Below, in pieces: positions 14,458-14,556 of a DNA stretch of 14,556 nucleotides; the stretch's first letter is position 1, and each line of letters begins with the position of its first letter. The DNA is taken from NCBI GenBank assembly GCA_938040985.1, contig CALHZD010000098.1, positions 1 to 14,556 of the forward strand. The letters are read 5' to 3'. Made by a program: the position numbers and the translations under genes. This DNA is from an uncultured Propionivibrio sp. (lineage in GTDB: Bacteria > Pseudomonadota > Gammaproteobacteria > Burkholderiales > Rhodocyclaceae). The notes beneath the pieces were generated by a model, which was not told where the DNA came from, searched no databases, and saw nothing but the letters and a program-made list of their open reading frames with translations.

Positions 14458-14556
14458 TGCACAAGGCAAGCACGGAGTGCCCTAAAACCCCTTAGGCGCA
14501 GCCGCAGGCGCGGGGCGCTTGGCGGGAACAAGGGTTTGATTGTCTGAGCGTCAGCG
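14458..14556. other. Window end, no gene seen
   Basis: GC-rich sequence with GCGCAGCCGCAGGCGCGGGG and TTGTCTGAGCG, a style of text often seen in proteobacterial intergenic repeats. I can assign no function. Confidence 0.3.

Overview
The window looks like the chromosome of a betaproteobacterium. It is GC-rich and ten of the eleven well-supported or probable genes are packed on the minus strand. The protein set (YejABEF-type peptide importer, type-2 ArgC, proteobacterial FabI, TilS, YcbL-type glyoxalase II) fits Betaproteobacteria. A small intergenic repeat at both ends resembles, from memory, a Neisseria repeat. The genus cannot be fixed from the sequence alone.

Layout. Positions 1-110 hold the end of a small inverted-repeat element and one 40-bp palindromic unit that contains the tilS stop codon. 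Minus-strand genes then follow; in their transcription order (right to left) they are: yejA (12267-10006), a possible 67-aa ORF, argC (9788-8850), yejB (8793-7816), a helix-hairpin-helix gene of Cdd1 type (7797-7507), yejE (7507-6077), a possible 70-aa ORF (6012-5800), yejF (5797-3767), a 334-bp gap, gloC/ycbL (3432-2794), a DUF123-AlkA fusion (2828-1707) and tilS (1664-102). fabI (12573-13373) is divergent on the plus strand. From the fabI stop codon to the window end (about 1.2 kb) there is no credible gene, only repeats.

How the genes work together. YejA (binding lipoprotein), YejB and YejE (permeases) and YejF (double ATPase) would form one peptide/oligopeptide ABC importer. Its operon is interrupted by argC (arginine biosynthesis) and by the small HhH gene, with TGATG stop/start overlaps at two junctions. 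The downstream gloC, alkA-like and tilS genes are housekeeping detoxification, DNA repair and tRNA modification genes. FabI is the enoyl-ACP reductase of fatty acid synthesis.

Most notable. A family of 39-40 bp imperfect palindromes (39 bp = 13 codons) forms near-contiguous arrays after fabI. A single unit supplies the tilS stop codon, and the first array unit supplies the fabI stop codon at the same repeat position. Two consecutive units have entered the inter-domain linker of YejF in frame and are translated as part of the protein. Outer arms of different units differ but stay complementary, so selection may act on the hairpin. A 112-bp element with terminal inverted repeats sits inside the array and appears younger than it. 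This resembles a gene-invading palindromic repeat system, analogous in behaviour to the Rickettsia palindromic elements but unrelated in any way I can see.
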